From Enoplolaimus lenunculus (taxonomy: Eukaryota > Nematoda > Enoplea > Enoplida > Thoracostomopsidae), in contig JASANG010002193.1 of NCBI GenBank assembly GCA_030248215.1, positions 1 through 64,000 of the forward strand: a stretch of 64,000 nucleotides of DNA, written 5' to 3'. Made by a program: the position numbers and the translations under genes. Positions 42,907 to 55,491 of the stretch are shown in pieces. Numbering within the stretch: the stretch's first letter is position 1; the number at the start of each line of letters is the position of its first letter. A model generated the notes under the pieces. The model worked only from the letters and a program-made list of their open reading frames with translations. It ran no database searches and was not told the DNA's origin.

Positions 42907-43120
42907 TATGAGGCGTCAATCGTTGTTGTCTATGCTCGATTTCACTTTGTTTCACATAAACAATTTCGTTGTCATCTGAAATCTAATTTCAAGCCACGAT
43001 TCGAATCTGTGGAGTCTTGAGTGAAAGGCCTTTAATACCACGACCGTGCACCCAAAACAAATTGACACTCAAACCGGAACGGGTTCCCACGTTTTGTGGA
43101 GATATGTACTGTATGTTCCA

Positions 43121-43366
43121 ACGCTGTAAATGCCAGTGAGTTGATTTAAACACAGAATATGTTCGATCCAATCAAAAGTCTAAGCTCTGAATTCAGTTTT
43201 TTAGAACTGAGGATTCAGAATTTTTTAAGCTCATTCTGAATTAATGGAACAAGTAACCCGGAATAAAATCAACTTAGAGTGAGTTATTTACTGTTATTAA
43301 CTCTGAAATAACCACAAATAACTAATTCTCTCTAAGTCGATTAATCAACTCATTGGAATTCACCGC
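43121..43366 (+). mobile_element. MITE family A, copy 8, decayed
   Basis: ACGCTGTAAATGCCAGTGAG to TTGGAATTCACCGCG. Confidence 0.75.
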
Positions 43367-43508
43367 GAAGGAGGTTGTGAAGAACGGAAAAATTCTATAA
43401 TAAATCAAGTTTCTTTGATAGGTACTTACTATGAAGAAACATTTTTCAATGCAATATCTTAGACGAAGCCACTGTGAGTTGCTAAAAGTACACGGAATAA
43501 TTTTAACC

Positions 43509-43750
43509 CACTGTAAGTTCCAGTGAGTTGATTTTAACTCAGAATGAGTTGCATCCACTCAGAAGCGTGAGCTCTGAATTAGGTGTTTCAGAATTCTGAA
43601 TTGATTGAGCTCATTCTGAGCTAAATTAATCAACTCACCCCGAGTTAGAAAAACTCAGAGCGGCTCGATGTTTCCTGTTATATTAACCCAGAAATAACCA
43701 CAAATGACTAACTCACTCCGTGAGTTGATTAATCAACTTATCACGCAGTG
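43509..43750 (+). mobile_element. MITE family A, copy 9
   Basis: CACTGTAAGTTCCAGTGAG to ATCACGCAGTG. Confidence 0.8.
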
Positions 43751-44031
43751 TAACTCTGCATTTTAAATATCATAGCGAAGTGGTCCAAGTCGACGTAAAT
43801 TTCTTTTAATCAGAAAACAATTTGAAATTTTTAATTAAAATTCGGCTTAATTGTCACACAAAGACGCCGCGGTTTGTTTCCATGTTAAAATCACCAATTG
43901 TATACCAAATCAGCTTTATCTCAATTGAACTTCAAGTTCGAATGTTTTGTTGTGAAATTTAAATCAGAGCTTTAATTACCGGTACATTTGAAGACAAATG
44001 ATCGTATATACTTGTTTTGTCTTACCGTTTT

Positions 44032-44210
44032 CGTCCAATGAGAATAGAATAGGGCTGTAACAGTAGTATCAGCATAGTCCGAAGCTAACGCCTAAAGAAT
44101 AAGCCTAAGTTTAAGCCTAAGTCAAAGCAAAAAAATTATTTGACAGCATAAAGCTTCCACTATTGCACATACACGGGAAAACGGTCTGCTCCTGAACTAT
44201 ACATAAGACA
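44032..44210 (+). mobile_element. MITE family C, decayed
   Basis: GTCCAATGAGAATAGAATAG at left, CTGCTCCTGAACTATACAT at right, few CCTAAG units. Confidence 0.65.
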
Positions 44211-44216
44211 CAGTTT

Positions 44217-44469
44217 CACTGTAAATTTCCGTGAGATGATTTTAACTCAGAATGAGTTGAATCCACTCAATGGTCTGAGCTCAGAATTAGGTCTTTCAGA
44301 GCTCAGAATTCTGAATTGATTTATATCATTCTGAATTAATTGATCAACTAACCCAGAATTGAATCAACTCAAGTTGAGTTAATGTTTACTGTTATTAAAA
44401 CTCAGAAATATTCAGAAATAACTAATTCTTTCTCTGAGTTGATTAATCAACTCATCGGAATTTACAGTG
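44217..44469 (+). mobile_element. MITE family A, copy 10
   Basis: CACTGTAAATTTCCGTGAG to GGAATTTACAGTG, flanked by TT on both sides; abuts the family C copy before it. Confidence 0.9.
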
Positions 44470-44699
44470 TTGCATCACAAGGTACTCGAATCCAAGCGGA
44501 TGTAACGGTGCCCTGACGTACCTCTGGTCAAAACTGAAAAACAGTTGTTGACGCCAAATTTAAATATTTTACATAATTTCAGTTTGTGAATTTCAAATAA
44601 ATTTGCAAACTGTTTTGCATTTTTATCGAATATCGTAAACAATTGACGAAGCTCATGAAGTCAGTTTCGTTGTGTACCTTGAGTGGCAATCGAATATCA

Positions 44700-45030
44700 T
44701 TGCTGCTACTTCCGTTTCCGGTAAAAATCTGTGTCCGTTTTCCTTCCCGTTATAGAAATGTAACGAAAATTTGTTTTAACGTTCAAAATTAATTTACAAA
44801 TCACGTAAATAACTCGCAATTTTTTCTTTACAGATATGCTGCAATTGTTTGACATGAAATAAAAATGACGAAATCCAACCAAAAATTTTGAAAATTTCGA
44901 TTCATCCGCTGTTTTTTCTTTAATATTTTGTAAATCAGTGTTGGCAGAAAAAACAAACATTTTTAAAACTGTTATATACTTCAGTATCGGTTTTCGGTTT
45001 CCGTTATTTTATTTGCCGTTTACACCGTGG
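44700..45030. mobile_element. MITE family D, reverse orientation
   Basis: CTTCCGTTTCCGGTAAAAAT at one end and TTGCCGTTTACACCGTGG at the other. Confidence 0.55.
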
Positions 45031-45717
45031 TAATTTTTGCTATTTCTTCTGGAATTTTTGTTGCATCTTCTGTTAACATAAGTACCGAATTTTGACTGCG
45101 GCAGCTAATCGGGCGTACTAAATTGGGTACTCCCTCTTTCAGTCTCAAGATCTCTATTCGGCCAACAGTCACAAATTTCACATGATACAATTTCTTTTAC
45201 AATCGCTCGCAAAATTTCCGAAAATACAAGTAAAAAGCACTTAATAATTAGGTTTTTGAAAAAAAATCAGCTGAATTTGAGTCAAAAAATTTCTATTTTT
45301 TATTATTTTTTGCGTGAACCCCATGCTCAAATCACGACGAAAGGTAACCAGGTAATGTTTGTTGGTCGAACAAGCTGTTGACTGATTGAGAGCAAACTCG
45401 ATAAAATTCAAATATCATATAAGAAAGTGTAATTTAGCTTACTTAAAGTTAGCGTTAATTTATACATTTATTTTATATACAAACATGTTTTTGTTCTTGT
45501 GCATTCATTATTTTTATGCAAACAATCCTGTTATTAACACTATAATCGAAACTTATAAATTAGGAATGCGGCAAAATGAAAAGTAAACGTTCTTGAACGG
45601 CAAAATATTTTCGCAAACTTATTATCTCATTTTCTTATTTTGAGATAAAAGATATATTGTAATTAAACGTTGTTTTTGTACATTTGCTTATTCGAGTTTT
45701 TATCTGTAAGACCCTAC
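45031..45717. other. AT-rich intergenic stretch
   Basis: Nothing supported here. A short open frame at 45386-45586 is AT-driven. Confidence 0.5.
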
Positions 45718-45973
45718 CATATAAATCCCAGTGAGTTGATTTGAATTTAGTATGAGTTGAATCACTCAGTCTGAGTTAGGACTTTCAGAACTTAGAATTC
45801 TGAATCAGTAAAACTCACTCTGAGGTAATTATTCAAGTTTACGCGCGGAATCAGCTGAACTCAGAGTGATGATCTACTCAACTTAGAGTGAGTTAACGTT
45901 TACTGTTTATTAACTCAAAAATATATTAACTCTCTAGCTGAGTTGGTTGCTCAACTCATTGCAATTTACAGTG
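45718..45973 (+). mobile_element. MITE family A, copy 11
   Basis: Left end decayed (CATATAAATCCCAGTGAG), right end GCAATTTACAGTG. Confidence 0.8.
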
Positions 45974-46269
45974 TATTACATTTCATGCTGCCCTTCCAGA
46001 GTTTTCGAACAAAACTGCCCGTTGCAAGTTGTAGTTGCAAGTTCTTTCTATCAACAAATTGGACGTGCAAATTACAACTGCGAGTCTTTGCCGCAGAAAC
46101 TTGCACGATTGGATGGCGTTTTAGCCTCGGTTCAAGGAATCAAGACACAACCCAAAAAAGGCAAATAACCCCTGACAAGCCTAAACGTCATTAATCATTT
46201 GTCATAAAGTCTTAGGCTATGCGTTCTTTTATGATTACAGATACTAAAGACATTTGTATGACAACCTAC

Positions 46270-46540
46270 ATGACGTCCGTCACGTCCGGAACGTGGCGGG
46301 GTCAATGCCGGATCCATGAGGAGGGCCACCCCGGCCGTGCCCCCCCAACAGCATCTCGCAAAAAGCAATTTTGTGGGAATAGTTCGTAGTTTGTGCTTGG
46401 ATCAAAAGTAAGTTTTTATTACCTGTGAAATTTTGGGGCCCCCCATTTTGAGATCCTGGATCCGCCGCTGGGCGGGGTGGCCGGAATCCCGGCGGGAATC
46501 CCACGCGGGGAGCCTCATGGGGATCGCTACTAAAATTATC
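46270..46540. repeat. GC-rich repeat-like block
   Basis: A GC-rich island in AT-rich DNA with GGGGCCCCCCATTTTGAG and GATCCTGGATCCGCCGCTG, words often seen at transposon ends in animal genomes. No coding frame is credible and terminal repeats were not established. Confidence 0.35.
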
Positions 46541-46545
46541 CGCGT

Positions 46546-46723
46546 GGTCCATGCAAAGGTCAGGAGCGGAACGTTTTTCTGTGGCACCGCAATAGAGTAA
46601 AGTTCAAGCTTCAGGCTAATTTTTTGCTTGGCTTACGCTTAGGCTTAGGCTTAGGCTTATGCTTATTCTTAAGATTAGGAATATGCTTATAATACTGTTC
46701 CGCCCCTGTTCTTTACATTGGCC
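46546..46723 (-). mobile_element. MITE family C
   Basis: GGTCCATGCAAAGGTCAGGA to TTCTTTACATTGGCC; four successive TTAGGC-type units. Confidence 0.85.
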
Positions 46724-46761
46724 CCAGTGTTCAACAATTATTACGCGTATGTGCAGTACAA

Positions 46762-47013
46762 CACTGTAAATTCCAATGAGTTGATGAATCAATTCAGCTA
46801 GCGAGTTGGTTATTTTTGAATTAATATCAGTATACATTAACTTACTCTGAGTTGATTTGATTCTCACTCTGAGTTGAGTTGACGCCGGGTGAGTTGATTA
46901 ATTAACTCATAATGAATTGAATCAACTCCAGTTTCTGAGTTCTGAAAGTCCTAACTCAGACTGACTGATTCAACTCATTCTGAGTTAAAATCAATTCACT
47001 GAAATTTACAGTG
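46762..47013 (-). mobile_element. MITE family A, copy 12
   Basis: CACTGTAAATTCCAATGAG to GAAATTTACAGTG, flanked by AA on both sides. Confidence 0.9.
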
Positions 47014-47306
47014 AAAATCTTTGAAGACACACCGCTTACACTGACTCGAGCATAATAATCGAGCTAAGATTATAAATGACCTCAATTCGAGAGCTTGAAG
47101 TTGAACTCCCTGCTTGAAATGAGAACTTTGATATAAAATTAAAGACATTTGTGGGAAATAAAGTTTAATAGAAAATTTTTTCAGAAAAAAATAATTTTAT
47201 CTTTACCATCTTTAAAGCAATGATGGTGCAATAATTAAACTTTTGAAAACTTTTCGATTTCAATTACCATTAGCGTTATTAATTACATATATATATATGC
47301 TGCTGC

Positions 47307-47558
47307 CACTGTAAATTCCAATGAGTTGATTAATCAATTCCGCTAGCGAGTTGGTTATTCCTGAATTAATATCAGTAAATATTAACTCACTCTGAGTTGA
47401 GTTGATTCTCACTCTGAGTTGAATTCACTCTGGGTGAGTTGACTAATTTACTCAGAATTAATTGAATCAACTTAATATTCTGAGTTCTGATAGTTTTAAC
47501 TCAGACTGAGTGATTCAACTCATTCAGAGTTGAAATCAACTCACTGAAATTTACAGTA
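47307..47558 (-). mobile_element. MITE family A, copy 13
   Basis: CACTGTAAATTCCAATGAG to GAAATTTACAGTA. Confidence 0.9.
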
Positions 47559-47559
47559 T

Positions 47560-48305
47560 ATATAATGCATACTGAACATAAAGCATTATGGAATTTTAGG
47601 TTATATAATTGTTCATTTGGTTCAATCAATATCCCATCATGTACCTAACCTTGCATGGAACTGGTCTTGGACGCACTATTTACCAGCGGTGAAATCAAAA
47701 GCGAGTTTTAGACCAGATTTGCTATTAACTTCGCTCGGACAGCTTAATTTCAGTTTCGTGGCCGTTTTAATCAACATTAAACAGTTGAAGTCATTTGTTA
47801 ACAGTTAATATTTAAAATTTTCCGTGTTGTTGATTACTTTATTATAGTTCGATACTAAAACTGGCTGTGACGCTTAGATATATCGTATCCAACGCCAAAT
47901 TTTGCGTTGTTTTTATATGTGTCAGGGTTGGTTGATTGCGGAAAAGCGAAACCCACTGCAACTGTTTTCATTTTTCATGAAATACATAAAAATTGAAGCA
48001 CATGTATTCGTGCTTCAAAAAATGCGAAAACATTAATCGATGCTGTCTGTTCGTAAATGATACTATAAGAGGATCATATGACTATTTTATTAAATACTAT
48101 AGCAATATTTTATAAACATGACAAGCATACCTGACGTTTCATTATTGCGTGGCTTTAATCAAAAGTTAACTTCAACACTAACTCTTTTGTTGCAGCTTTT
48201 AATGTTGGACCGAGCAGAACTGAAATGTAAAGCAATTATCTTGCGACTTATGCATCGTTGGCAATAAAAAATTTCATTTTGCCACCGCAAAACACTATAA
48301 GGTAG
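47560..48305. other. Intergenic stretch
   Basis: No gene supported. The open frame at 47617-47808 (+) has no recognised family or splice context. Confidence 0.45.
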
Positions 48306-48466
48306 GGTTAATCCGTGTCAAATGTCAGATTTGTCATGCGTTAACCCTACCCCAACGCGTTATTATTGGGATAGGGCTGTGACATGTGTTTAGGGTAATA
48401 TTATTGGAAGTTTTGTTTTAGAATAGAGTTAACGCATGACAATTTTGAAATTTGACACAGGTTGAA
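48306..48466. mobile_element. MITE family I (fold-back)
   Basis: The arms share GTGTCAAAT, then TTGTCATGCGTTAAC, in inverse orientation over about 40 bp around a 70-bp centre. Confidence 0.6.
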
Positions 48467-48469
48467 ATT

Positions 48470-49030
48470 TTTTATTATGAACGATGCATTAAGAAGTAGC
48501 ATTCGTAATGAAAAATATTGTGAGTAAAACTACGGTTCTGCAGCAGGAGAAATTTCGCCTGCTTCTAATTCCGGTACATTTACGGCCAGTAGCATGGTTA
48601 GTGCCGGTTGGCCGGAAGCATTCGCCCCCCCCCCATAAATTTAAAATCTAATTCGCTAAACCTCTATACGCAGTGCACCCTACTCTCACAGGGGAGACAA
48701 AAAGTTTCGGATATGGGTTGCTAGCTTTCACGTACAGTTTTCCACGACGTTTCGTCGTTGTTACGTATGTTATTTGCTAAAATTAATGTATTTTTATGAA
48801 AAGTTTTCCGTTTTCTCACGCTTTCGGTTAAACGAAAAAAAAACAGAAAAACCCGTTTGTCCGTTGGGTTTTTCTGGTGCTTCATCTCCTACTTTGATTC
48901 AATTTTTTAAACTTGTAGAATTTGGGTCTTAGCTTTGTTCTTAAGATTCACTTTTGGTTTTGGTTTTGTTCTGAAACTTAAGCTTTGGCTTCACACTGAC
49001 GCCAAAACTTAGGTTTAGTACTCTAAACTT
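48470..49030. other. Intergenic stretch
   Basis: Contains a C run near 48628 and A runs. No gene or repeat recognised. Confidence 0.5.
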
Positions 49031-49031
49031 A

Positions 49032-49284
49032 TAGTGTAAATTCCGGTGAGTTGATTTTAACTCAGAATGAGTTGAATCCACTCAGGATCCTGAGCTCTGA
49101 ATTAGGTCTTTCAGAACTCAGAGCTCTGAATTGATTGAATCATTCTGAGTTAATTAATCAGCTCACCCGGAATTAAATCAGCTCAGAGTGAGTTGATACT
49201 TTTACTGTTATTAACTCGGAAATACCTAAAAAATAACTATTTCTCACTCTGAGTAAATTAATCAACTCATTAAAATTTACAGTG
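49032..49284 (+). mobile_element. MITE family A, copy 14
   Basis: ATAGTGTAAATTCCGGTGAG to AAAATTTACAGTG; a detached inverse fragment follows at about 49311-49420. Confidence 0.85.
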
Positions 49285-49310
49285 TATACTAAATGTTAAT
49301 GTTTGGGCTT

Positions 49311-49420
49311 TTACGAAGTGCGAGAATTAGTTATTTTTTGGTGATTTCTGAGTTATTAATAACAGTAAAAGTATCAACTCTACTCTGAGCTGATTTAATT
49401 CCGGGTTAGCTGCATTTTTA
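49311..49420 (-). repeat. MITE family A fragment
   Basis: GTGCGAGAATTAGTTATTTT and ATTTCTGAGTTATTAATAAC match the interior of copy 7 type elements. Confidence 0.65.
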
Positions 49421-49979
49421 GAATGATGTTACACTTTTAGACCATATATTTACAATAGATTTTTATTATACAAAACAAGTAATAGATGTATAATTATTGA
49501 AATTTGACAGTGAAATAGGTTTTACATTTGACTAAACCCGATAACTGCCTGGTAATAGCTGGTACACACCGTTGACAATGCGAACGGTTTCGCTTATCCT
49601 AACCATATCCGTGTCTTTAAAAGGCTTATATGCGACAGAAATGAACAGGTTTAACTGGTTTGAAATTTGATTCCAAACCAACGTAGAACCTGAATATATT
49701 AATTAAACCATACGAGCAATAAAAGTAAATGAGTCGACGGGTTTATAAGCTTTCAGTTTAATCAACCCGATCAGAGTAAATTAAACTTCTGATACTACCG
49801 AGAGAATCTAGTAAAACGAAAATATGCAAATGAACGTTGGAAAAGTTTAACTAATATTTCTTAGATCATATTTCATACTTTGCAAATATAGCAGCTAAAC
49901 GAGAAACATTCAATTTCGTTCCTGTATTCGTCACGGAGTCAAAATTTAGATTAAGTCGGACAAATATGGGAGAGTGTAT

Positions 49980-50226
49980 CACTGTAAATTTCAATGAGTT
50001 AATCAACTCAGACGAATAGTTAGTTATTTTTGAGTTAATAAATGTCAAGTTTAACTCACTGTGAGTTGAGCGGATTCTCACTCTGAGTTGAGTTGATTCC
50101 GGTGGAGTTGATTAATTAAATCAGGATGAGTTAAATCAACTCACAATTTTGAGTTCTGATTGTCCTAACTCAGACTGAGTGATTCAACTCATTCTGAGTT
50201 AAAGTCAACTCACTGGAATTTACAGT
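49980..50226 (-). mobile_element. MITE family A, copy 15
   Basis: CACTGTAAATTTCAATGAG to GGAATTTACAGT. Its end is fused to the start of a family C copy. Confidence 0.85.
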
Positions 50227-50452
50227 ATAAAGAACAGGGCCGTAACAGCAGAATAAGAATATTCGTAAGCCTAAGCCGAAGCTTACCCCTAAACGTGAGA
50301 GAAGTCTATACCTAAAGCCTAAGCTTAAACATAAGCCTACGCCTAAACGTAAGCAGAAACTTAAACTTAAGCGAAAAAAATAGTCTAAATCCTAAGCTTA
50401 CTCTATTGCAGTCCTGCGAAAAAACGGCCTATTCCTCAACTATACATAGACT
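50226..50452 (+). mobile_element. MITE family C
   Basis: TATAAAGAACAGGGCCGTAA to CTCAACTATACATAGAC; many CCTAAG-type units, the first bases lost at the junction with family A. Confidence 0.75.
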
Positions 50453-50641
50453 ACAAATTACTACGCATTTGGTCGTGATAAAACTCACTTATAAAAGACT
50501 TCTTGTGCCATTAACTGGTATAAATAATATCATGCATTTATTTTCATAAAAAATAATTTGAGCCCCAACTTTTTAACCATCTTATATCTGCTCATGATGA
50601 ATTTATTTAATAGCTTTAGACTTAAACTTAACTTAATATAA

Positions 50642-50894
50642 CACTGTACATTTTAGTGATTTGATTTTAACTCAGAATGAGTTGAATCACTTAGTATGAG
50701 TTTTAGGACTATCAGAACTCAGAATTTTGAGTTGATTTAATTTATTTTGAGTTGACAAATCAACTTACGCAGAATCAACTCAAATCAGAGTGATTATCAA
50801 CTTAACGAAGAGTGAGTTAATGTTTACTGATATTAATTCAGTATTAACTAACTCGTAAGATTAATTGATTAATGAACTCATTGAAATTTTTAGC
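50642..50894 (+). mobile_element. MITE family A, copy 16
   Basis: CACTGTACATTTTAGTGATT to TTGAAATTTTTAGCG. Confidence 0.75.
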
Positions 50895-50899
50895 GAATT

Positions 50900-52160
50900 T
50901 GGCCTCTGTTGCCAAGTAAATATGCAAGTAGCACCTGTAGATGGGGTTGGTGATTGAACATTCTGCATCAGTACAGTTGTTCTTCATCGTTTTTTATTTT
51001 AATTTAATTTGTTTGTCATATTTTGTTTATATATTTTATATCACATATTATTTGTATTGTGCATATTTAATATAAATTAATTTCTTTATTTCTAAACAAT
51101 ACAAAATCATTTTTCACTCATTTCGGGGTCAAAATTCTTCGCAAATTTTACATATACATCTATTCATAAACTTTGTTATTTTTACTATGTACGGTCCAAA
51201 TTTCAAATCATGCTTCATTAGATTGTATTCCATAAAAATCCCAATACGCACAGAACATCCGCCGTTTTAATTGAATGAAGTGTGTAAAATTGCTGTATCT
51301 ACTGAACATATATAAACTTGTAAACCATTTTTCACTTTATGGTTTGCGTTGAAGCCATTTTGATAGCGTTTTATAGATTGATTATATTCTGTAGAAACAT
51401 CAAACTTTAAACCAAACCATTGCTTAAACTTTGCAGCTAAAGGGTAATCTATATTCGGGCTTGCAAGTTTCAAAATTAATTTTTACCTCAGTCCAGCGCA
51501 CGATAGCCGATTTCAATACCTTAATCAATACAGTAGGTGTGCGGAACTCTGAGATTGATACACAGTGGCATACTGAGAAATTGCGAGTCACAGGGACGAT
51601 TTTCGACACAAAAATATTAAAATGTTGACAAAATTGCTTAGCCTAAATCAATATTAACATTGATTCAGCAATACAGCTGTTGCTGGTTCACAAAATGTCA
51701 AATTTTATATATTTAAGTTAAGAAGGGCGTACACCTTTGTTGGTAGACCCACGTTGATAATATACTGCGAACCTTAATTACTTAACTTTATCTCTCATAC
51801 ACAAACAAAGTTGCTAGCTAACACAATCAAATTAGCTATGTGATTAGTTTTAGTTTCGAGTTTTACTTAACAGACCTAACTTAGTTGGAAGCTTTCACGA
51901 GACGAACGACCAGTGTGGCACAGATTGGTTTCTATCAATTGTTTGGCTTTAAAATTGAGCTTTCTTTAAATTAATATTAACTTTTTCTCAATAAAATTTA
52001 TTGTCACTTGCAAATGTTTGAAACTTTTAAACATTTTCAGTCATTCGCGGAGTCGGAGTTATTGTTTAATTGGATAGTTTAAACACCAAACACTTTTGAA
52101 AACTGGTGATCTATGTATCTACTTAAATAGGCTATGATCTAAGGTTGCAATTGCTGGTTG
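50900..52160. other. AT-rich stretch with one weak exon candidate
   Basis: Mostly AT-rich. On the minus strand 51267-51460 is open and reads AAKFKQWFGLKFDVSTEYNQ, then KRYQNGFNANHKVKN. Spacing of aromatic residues, Arg-Tyr and Asn recalls the I29 propeptide of papain-like proteases, but no protease domain follows and splice phases do not chain. Left as a weak candidate. Confidence 0.25.
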
Positions 52161-52169
52161 TAGCGACAC

Positions 52170-52470
52170 GACTAAGATGGTGCTGATATTTATTTTGCCT
52201 CTCCAAAAGGTACATCCTGTTATTCGGTTACGGACTGTTAGTTATCTAATTCACCCCATGTTTTAGTTGGACACGATACCCTTCTTTTTTGTATTTTTGG
52301 GCCAAACTGACTTGCTCCGAATTATTTTTATCCGTTGGCATGCCCGTTAATGTTTTTGTTTGATTTAACAACGCTTAAGAGGATTGTCTGGAATTAGAGG
52401 GGGTAATAAGAAGGGAGAGTCCCCATTTGGAGTCCCAATAAATACGATTTGAGTCATTACCGTAAACAGT
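52170..52470. repeat. MITE family E, decayed copy
   Basis: Shares GCTGATATTTATTTTGCC and TGTTATTCGGTTACGGACTG with the element at 35016-35449. Confidence 0.65.
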
Positions 52471-52707
52471 TTCTTATTATCAATTTTTCGAGTTGAACCT
52501 TGCATCATTTTCTCAGAGTCTCATTTCGAAACATATTTCTCAAATTCAATTTAATTTCGCTCAAATTAGAACAAATTAGTTCTTTAATGTTTCATTTTAG
52601 GCATTTTACACCCAACCCAAACGCCGCTTTCGGCGTGCAATTAAGCGAAAATTAACGTCTGCCAATCAACAGCACTTTATTAAATTTCTAGCCTATGTTT
52701 TACTTTT

Positions 52708-52885
52708 AGGGCCGTCCAGTTTTCTGGTGGGACTATAACCGAGCAGGATTACATTTATTAATATATTTTTTACTTAGGTTTTGGCTTAGGCTTAGTTGCA
52801 CACTATTATTCAACATTTATGCTTTAAGCTTTAGGTTTAAAAACGAAATATGCTTAATCTAAGGTTACAACCCTAAAAATTGGCC
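52708..52885 (-). mobile_element. MITE family C, decayed
   Basis: GGGCCGTCCAGTTTTCTGG to CCCTAAAAATTGGCC; few TTAGGC units. Confidence 0.6.
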
Positions 52886-53471
52886 ACATTTCGCGCAACC
52901 AATTGTTTTAATAAAATAAACTCGTCAAGCAAGACGCGAACACCTTTCGCTGGTGTGATTTATTGCTAAGTTAATAATACAATTATGAGGATCACAGCAA
53001 TAATAGTAATAATAATAATAATAACAATATTACACAAATAGTACGCCGGACCTGCAACTCATTCGAAAAGACTCAAACCTCGCTAAAGTATATCAAAGTT
53101 AATTGGGCTTAAATTGGAGTCATAAATCTGAGTTGAAATGAGCCGTTGAATTAAAACCAGCGTCGGGCAAAATTTCTGACTAACAACACGAACGCGCAAC
53201 CATGTGGTGGTGCAAATTTAGACTTTTCAACCCAAAAACCTTTTTGCTCGGCGCTTACCCATGACGCCTCTCGAGCGTATCAATAAAAATTAATGGGCTT
53301 CGATCGACGGGTAGAAATTATTTTTGTAACCTCCTATAAACCTTTAACCTAGAGACTGGCCATTAGTTTGATTGGTGATTGGTTTTGTGAATTTAAACCG
53401 ACATAAACTGTTAATTGAAATACTACGCTCAAAAGTCGGTTACAGGATTGTACTATTAAGAAAATTAGCGT

Positions 53472-53663
53472 TTGGATTCAAATTTGATTCACGCGTTTCT
53501 GTTGTAATCTTTTAACAATTTATTAATTGTATTTCATTTTTAAACTCAAAATTTCAACTTAACTAAATTGGATTCAAATTTGATTCACGCGTTTCTGTTA
53601 TAATCTTTTATTGAATTTATTAATTGTATTTCATTTTTAAACTCAAAATTTCAACTTAACTAA
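53472..53663 (+). repeat. Tandem duplication of a 96-bp unit
   Basis: Two nearly identical units starting TTGGATTCAAATTTGATTCA, the second at 53568. Confidence 0.9.
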
Positions 53664-53669
53664 AAAATT

Positions 53670-54416
53670 TTCGAATAATTTAAACTTTTTTCTACAACTA
53701 AACAATGACTTGGATCGATATCAAGAGAGGTGGAACTTTGATTGCTTCGAGTGCGTTTAGTCGCCGTATATTTTTAAAATTTATTTTAATATCAGCTTCT
53801 AAATGTTCAAGTTTAACTGGATCTACGCAGTATCAGAGATAATGCGAGCAAAGGCTGCTATGATATGTTATGCGGCATTGACATTAACCGATTGACCTGT
53901 GCCGCCGGGAACATCTTATGTTGGGGTTTAGCGAGTGACAAACGTTAAAATAGCCATTAACCCCAGGATACTGTAAAATTTCTGTTAATCCTCATCCTAA
54001 CGAGTGTCATAGCAAAATTTGTGACATTGCGTATGTTGGGGTTAACGACTAGTTGACCTTTTACAATAATATATTCTTAACATATAAAATAAATATGTTT
54101 GTGCCAAATAGTATCAGAATTAAAATTTTAACCCGTCATTGGGATTTTAGAATAAAGCTTGGCCCTGAGATGGTGTCCGGAAAAACAAACCGTTTTGAGG
54201 TTTTCATGCGGGCCCGTAGCCATATGAGGGCCGCGGTGCTCACACGTAGAAAATTTTCAACCTTGCTTGTAAAAGTCATCGAAAATCATACTATGTCTCT
54301 TCTGAAAATTGTTAGCCCACCTAGCAAGGAGGCCTGACCACCAACCTGAACATAAAACGTAAAGTTGTCAAGGCGCCTTCAGGATAACCATTTTCAATAA
54401 GTTTCTTATAAAAATA
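53670..54416. other. Intergenic stretch
   Basis: No gene supported. ATGTTGGGGTT occurs twice (near 53920 and 54031) with similar surroundings, possibly ends of a small decayed element. Confidence 0.35.
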
Positions 54417-54632
54417 TTACAGCAATTCTGCTTGCAAGGTCTTTTCTATAATTTTAGCTAAAATTGTTATTTGCATGTTACCCTTATTAGCTAAGTAATT
54501 TTTTCTACGGTTTTTGCATGTGTAATCAGTTTTGTATTTTTTTGCTGAATTTGCTATCTGCAACGTTTTCAAATAATCAAGTGTTTCTTGATGTGTTAAA
54601 AGCGTTAAAAACCATTCAAAAATATTTATTTT
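54417..54632 (-). CDS. Candidate terminal exon of an unrecognised gene
   Basis: The acceptor-like TTTTTATCAAG at 54633 is followed by 71 codons to TAA: KINIFEWFLTLLTHQETLDY, LKTLQIANSAKKYKTDY, then CKNRRKNYLANKG and QITILAKIIEKTLQAELL. Amphipathic helical pattern; no known family. Two further open, splice-flanked segments lie upstream on the same strand. Confidence 0.35.
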   Translation of the reverse strand, partial: KINIFEWFLTLLTHQETLDYLKTLQIANSAKKYKTDYTCKNRRKNYLANKGNMQITILAKIIEKTLQAELL

Positions 54633-55081
54633 CTTGATAAAAAGGTTCACATATACGGCTACACAAATTTCGTTAACCTCAATTAGATATACTTATATAC
54701 ATACATACTCTGTAAAACGCCCTACTTAAAATACAATAGTTTAAATATCGAGTAAATCTTTGCTTAAATAATGTGAATAAATAAAACTACTGCTATCATT
54801 TCCTGATTAATTAAGTAAATACAAAGCTAAAAATTTTGTTTTCTTAAAATTAAATAAAACTTTGCCAAGCACCGTAGTAAGTAAAATTGACACTTAATTC
54901 GGCAACAGTTTTACATAATTTTAAGTATATTTTTAGTGAGTATATATATAAATATATATTTATATATATACATATATATGTCCATATATCTATATCTTCA
55001 AATGCAACACATTCGGATTGGCTTTCTAGTCTTCTACTACCGAAATCTGCTTCCTGTATCTATTTTGCAACAAACTTGTTT

Positions 55082-55324
55082 CACTGTAAAATCCAATGAG
55101 TCGATTTCAACTCAAAATAAGCTGAATCCAATAAGAAATCTAAGCTCTGAATTAGGTCTCTCAGAAATAAAAATTCTGAAGTGAATGAACTCATTCTGAG
55201 TTAACCATATGACTCAACCTGAATTAAATCAACTCAAAACGAGTAAACTTTTACTATTTTTAACTCAGAAATATAAACCAATTCGCTCTCTGAGTTGATT
55301 AATCAATTCTTTGGAATTTACAGT
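55082..55324 (+). mobile_element. MITE family A, copy 17
   Basis: CACTGTAAAATCCAATGAG to GGAATTTACAGT. Between two candidate exons of the minus-strand gene. Confidence 0.85.
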
Positions 55325-55352
55325 CTTTCTTTTAAGTTATATATTTATTTAC

Positions 55353-55491
55353 CTAAATTATAATTTCGACTTAATACTTTTTTGTGATTTTCAAAACTTA
55401 TCAGGCATTCTATTAAGCTAACGTCCGCAGCATTACAGATTCGCCTCATTTGCCACGAGATTAAATAGCAAATCTCATTTTGTTCGTTCAA
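55353..55491 (-). CDS. Candidate internal exon of an unrecognised gene
   Basis: Open minus-strand segment reading LNEQNEICYLISWQMRRICN then AADVSLIECLISFENHKKVL and ending at the donor TTTAG|GTAAAT. The acceptor (CGAAAAG) is weak, and its phase does not match the donor of the candidate first exon, so a further exon is missing or a boundary is wrong. Helix-rich, Cys-containing; function unknown. Confidence 0.35.

Noticed and set aside
45943-46194. Overlapping plus-strand frames after family A copy 11
   Set aside because: Two frames of similar length overlap and begin inside the MITE; neither shows a domain.
51267-51473. Papain-type protease propeptide (I29)
   Set aside because: Residue spacing is suggestive only; no protease domain follows and splice phases do not chain. 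Kept as a note only.
54887-55184. Open frames in the TATATA tract
   Set aside because: Low-complexity Ile/Tyr-rich translation of an AT repeat.
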